DNA of 64,000 nucleotides, from NCBI GenBank assembly GCA_023381695.1, contig JAMCQP010000080.1, positions 1 through 64,000 on the forward strand, given 5' to 3'. Positions 63,035 through 64,000 of the stretch are shown one piece after another. The position numbers and the translations under genes are program-made. The stretch comes from Bacillota bacterium (lineage in GTDB: Bacteria > Bacillota > UBA5301 > JAMCQP01). The notes under the pieces were generated by a model. It had not been told where the DNA came from, ran no database searches, and saw only the letters and a program-made list of their open reading frames with translations. The first letter of the stretch is position 1. Each line of letters starts with the position of its first letter.

Positions 63035-63235
63035 ATGATCAAAGTCACCCAGCACATGGCGCTGCCGGTTGACTTGCAAGGAAAGCCCAGGGTGGATGAG
63101 CTTTTGAACAGGCTGAGAGAAATAGTCCGGGAGATAAGGAAAGAAAACCCGGAGATCGCCGGCAGCTCCCTGTATGATGTGGGCATTGTGCCGGAGGGTA
63201 ACAGCGTGGAAGTGAACCTTTATTTTGAAGCTTAA
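63035..63235 (+). CDS. Small conserved-looking hypothetical protein
   Basis: ATG 63035, eight bases after GGAGG, gives 66 residues; an upstream ATG at 62999 has no ribosome site. The protein is amphipathic (VDELLNRLREIVREIRKENP) with a beta-like tail (SLYDVGIVPEGNSVEVNLYFEA). I do not recognise the family. Confidence 0.55.
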   Translation: MIKVTQHMALPVDLQGKPRVDELLNRLREIVREIRKENPEIAGSSLYDVGIVPEGNSVEVNLYFEA

Positions 63236-63306
63236 GCCGGGTCAGAGACAGCCCGAGCCAGGCCAGGTCCCAATCTGTCAGGTTTAAAAGACGGGCTTAG
63301 AAATGG

Positions 63307-63335
63307 TTGACGGCTGCTATAATAAGTTGTATAAT
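63307..63335 (+). promoter_or_regulatory. Promoter of the T-box transcript
   Basis: TTGACG (63307-63312), 17 bp, TATAAT (63330-63335). Confidence 0.7.
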
Positions 63336-63354
63336 TTTCTAAATCAAAGTTGAC

Positions 63355-63695
63355 GATGCTGACGACTCGAGGCAAAGGTAAATTCAAAGGCGATGACGGG
63401 GAGAAGTAGGCGGTTTGCCCTTGTGCAGCGAGCCGGGAAGGGTGCAAGCCCGGTCAGGGAGACGGCTGAACGACACCTCTGAGCTGTCGGTCGAAATCCT
63501 GATGAAATCCGAAATTCACGGGAAAGTAGGCTGAATCGGAACTCCGCCGTTATACGGAGCAGGTATCGGACCAGCTTCTGGGATTCACCGGAAATTTGCG
63601 TCCCGTACTCACTGAGTGGGCCGTTGATAACGGCCAATGAGGGTGGCACCGCGCGAGACCTCTCGTCCCTATTAGGGATTGAGGGGTTTTTTATT
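63355..63695 (+). promoter_or_regulatory. T-box leader (Asp or Asn specific) with terminator
   Basis: The conserved T-box TGAGGGTGGCACCGCG lies at 63638-63653. It is followed by a terminator hairpin (ACCTCTCGTCCCT pairing with AGGGATTGAGGGG, then TTTTTT, to ~63691). Stem I lies about 63390-63510; on its 3' side the string TGAACGACACC contains both AAC (Asn) and GAC (Asp) in overlapping registers. Uncharged tRNA binding should allow read-through into the synthetase gene. Confidence 0.9.
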
Positions 63696-63726
63696 ACCCA
63701 TAAGGAAAAATTACGGAGGTGGAGGC

Positions 63727-63999
63727 ATGAAAAGGATACCGACAAACCAACTTTCCAATCACGCCGGCGAGCAGGTTTTGGTGAAGGGGTGGGTAAACCG
63801 GATCCGGGATATGGGAGGCGTCCATTTTCTGGTTCTGCGGGACCGGACCGGGACTGTCCAGGTGGTGCTCGAAGGCGGCGGACTTTTTAATGTGGCTCTT
63901 AAACCCGAGACGGCTTTGAGCGTGGTGGGGCAGGTCGCCGTTGAACCACGGGCGCCGTCAGGCATCGAACTCCGGGCCGAAAAAATCGAGATGTTGTCG
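63727..63999 (+). CDS. Aspartyl/asparaginyl-tRNA synthetase, N-terminal part
   Basis: ATG with GGAGG upstream, directly after the T-box leader; the gene runs off the window. The visible 91 residues are the OB-fold anticodon-binding domain of class IIb synthetases (VLVKGWVNRIRDMGGVHFLVLRDRTGTVQVVLEG, then SVVGQVAVEPRAPSGIELRAEKIE). The compact form resembles AsnRS or the archaeal-type non-discriminating AspRS rather than the long bacterial AspRS. The catalytic part that would settle this is outside the window. Confidence 0.85.
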   Translation, partial: MKRIPTNQLSNHAGEQVLVKGWVNRIRDMGGVHFLVLRDRTGTVQVVLEGGGLFNVALKPETALSVVGQVAVEPRAPSGIELRAEKIEMLS

Positions 64000-64000
64000 T

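Overview
The window looks like chromosomal DNA from a Gram-positive anaerobe of the Bacillota, probably Clostridia- or Limnochordia-like. The clues are a tRNA-responsive T-box leader in front of an Asp/Asn-tRNA synthetase gene, strong Shine-Dalgarno sequences, frequent GTG/TTG starts and a GC-rich backbone. No rRNA, tRNA or CRISPR array was seen.

Left backbone (1-19.3 kb): end of a uridine-kinase-like gene, a class A beta-lactamase-like lipoprotein, a secreted GH13 amylase, an MFS exporter, a metallo-beta-lactamase-fold hydrolase, an FMN alpha-hydroxy-acid dehydrogenase, an ABC-2 exporter with a CPBP protease, NUDIX and DMT genes, a sugar-phosphate isomerase, and an Opp/Dpp-type operon (binding protein and two permeases, no ATPases). 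Remnants lie between them: two GNAT genes with internal deletions, a truncated tautomerase and a methyltransferase tail.

Mobile and catabolic island (19.8-35.9 kb): two IS1634-type fragments precede a visibly more AT-rich block that reads like Paenibacillus DNA. It holds a YesM/YesN-type two-component system, a sugar ABC importer, a cytoplasmic GH5, a very large secreted GH5 carrying six F5/8-type C domains (three nested inside the catalytic domain, with one in-frame TAG) and a GH3. Together they form a self-contained beta-glucan utilisation locus. Its right edge is sharp: one base after the GH3 stop codon a GC-rich truncated reading frame resumes.

Defence island (36.4-52.8 kb): HicBA, then an operon starting at a near-perfect promoter: HTH-helicase-DUF3883, CD-NTase, SLATT two-TM protein, DUF1156 Zn-ribbon DNA methylase and a DUF499-type AAA+ ATPase. 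This is a helicase-methylase-ATPase (Hma-type) system with a minimal CBASS-like NTase/effector pair embedded in it, and is the best candidate here for an undescribed combined system. Downstream are a RecF/OLD-like ATPase whose partner gene is cut to 15 codons, and two divergent XRE regulators with palindromic operators. A second copy of the ferritin-like gene of 18.8 kb lies at 49.2 kb, so the pair brackets the accessory region.

Right backbone (52.9-64 kb): decayed oxidoreductase and epimerase fragments, then an apparently intact sugar operon (two Gfo/Idh/MocA oxidoreductases, full Opp/Dpp-type transporter, small membrane protein, Fe-S aldo/keto reductase), a 1-phosphofructokinase pseudogene, a small conserved-looking gene, and the T-box-controlled aspartyl/asparaginyl-tRNA synthetase that runs off the window.
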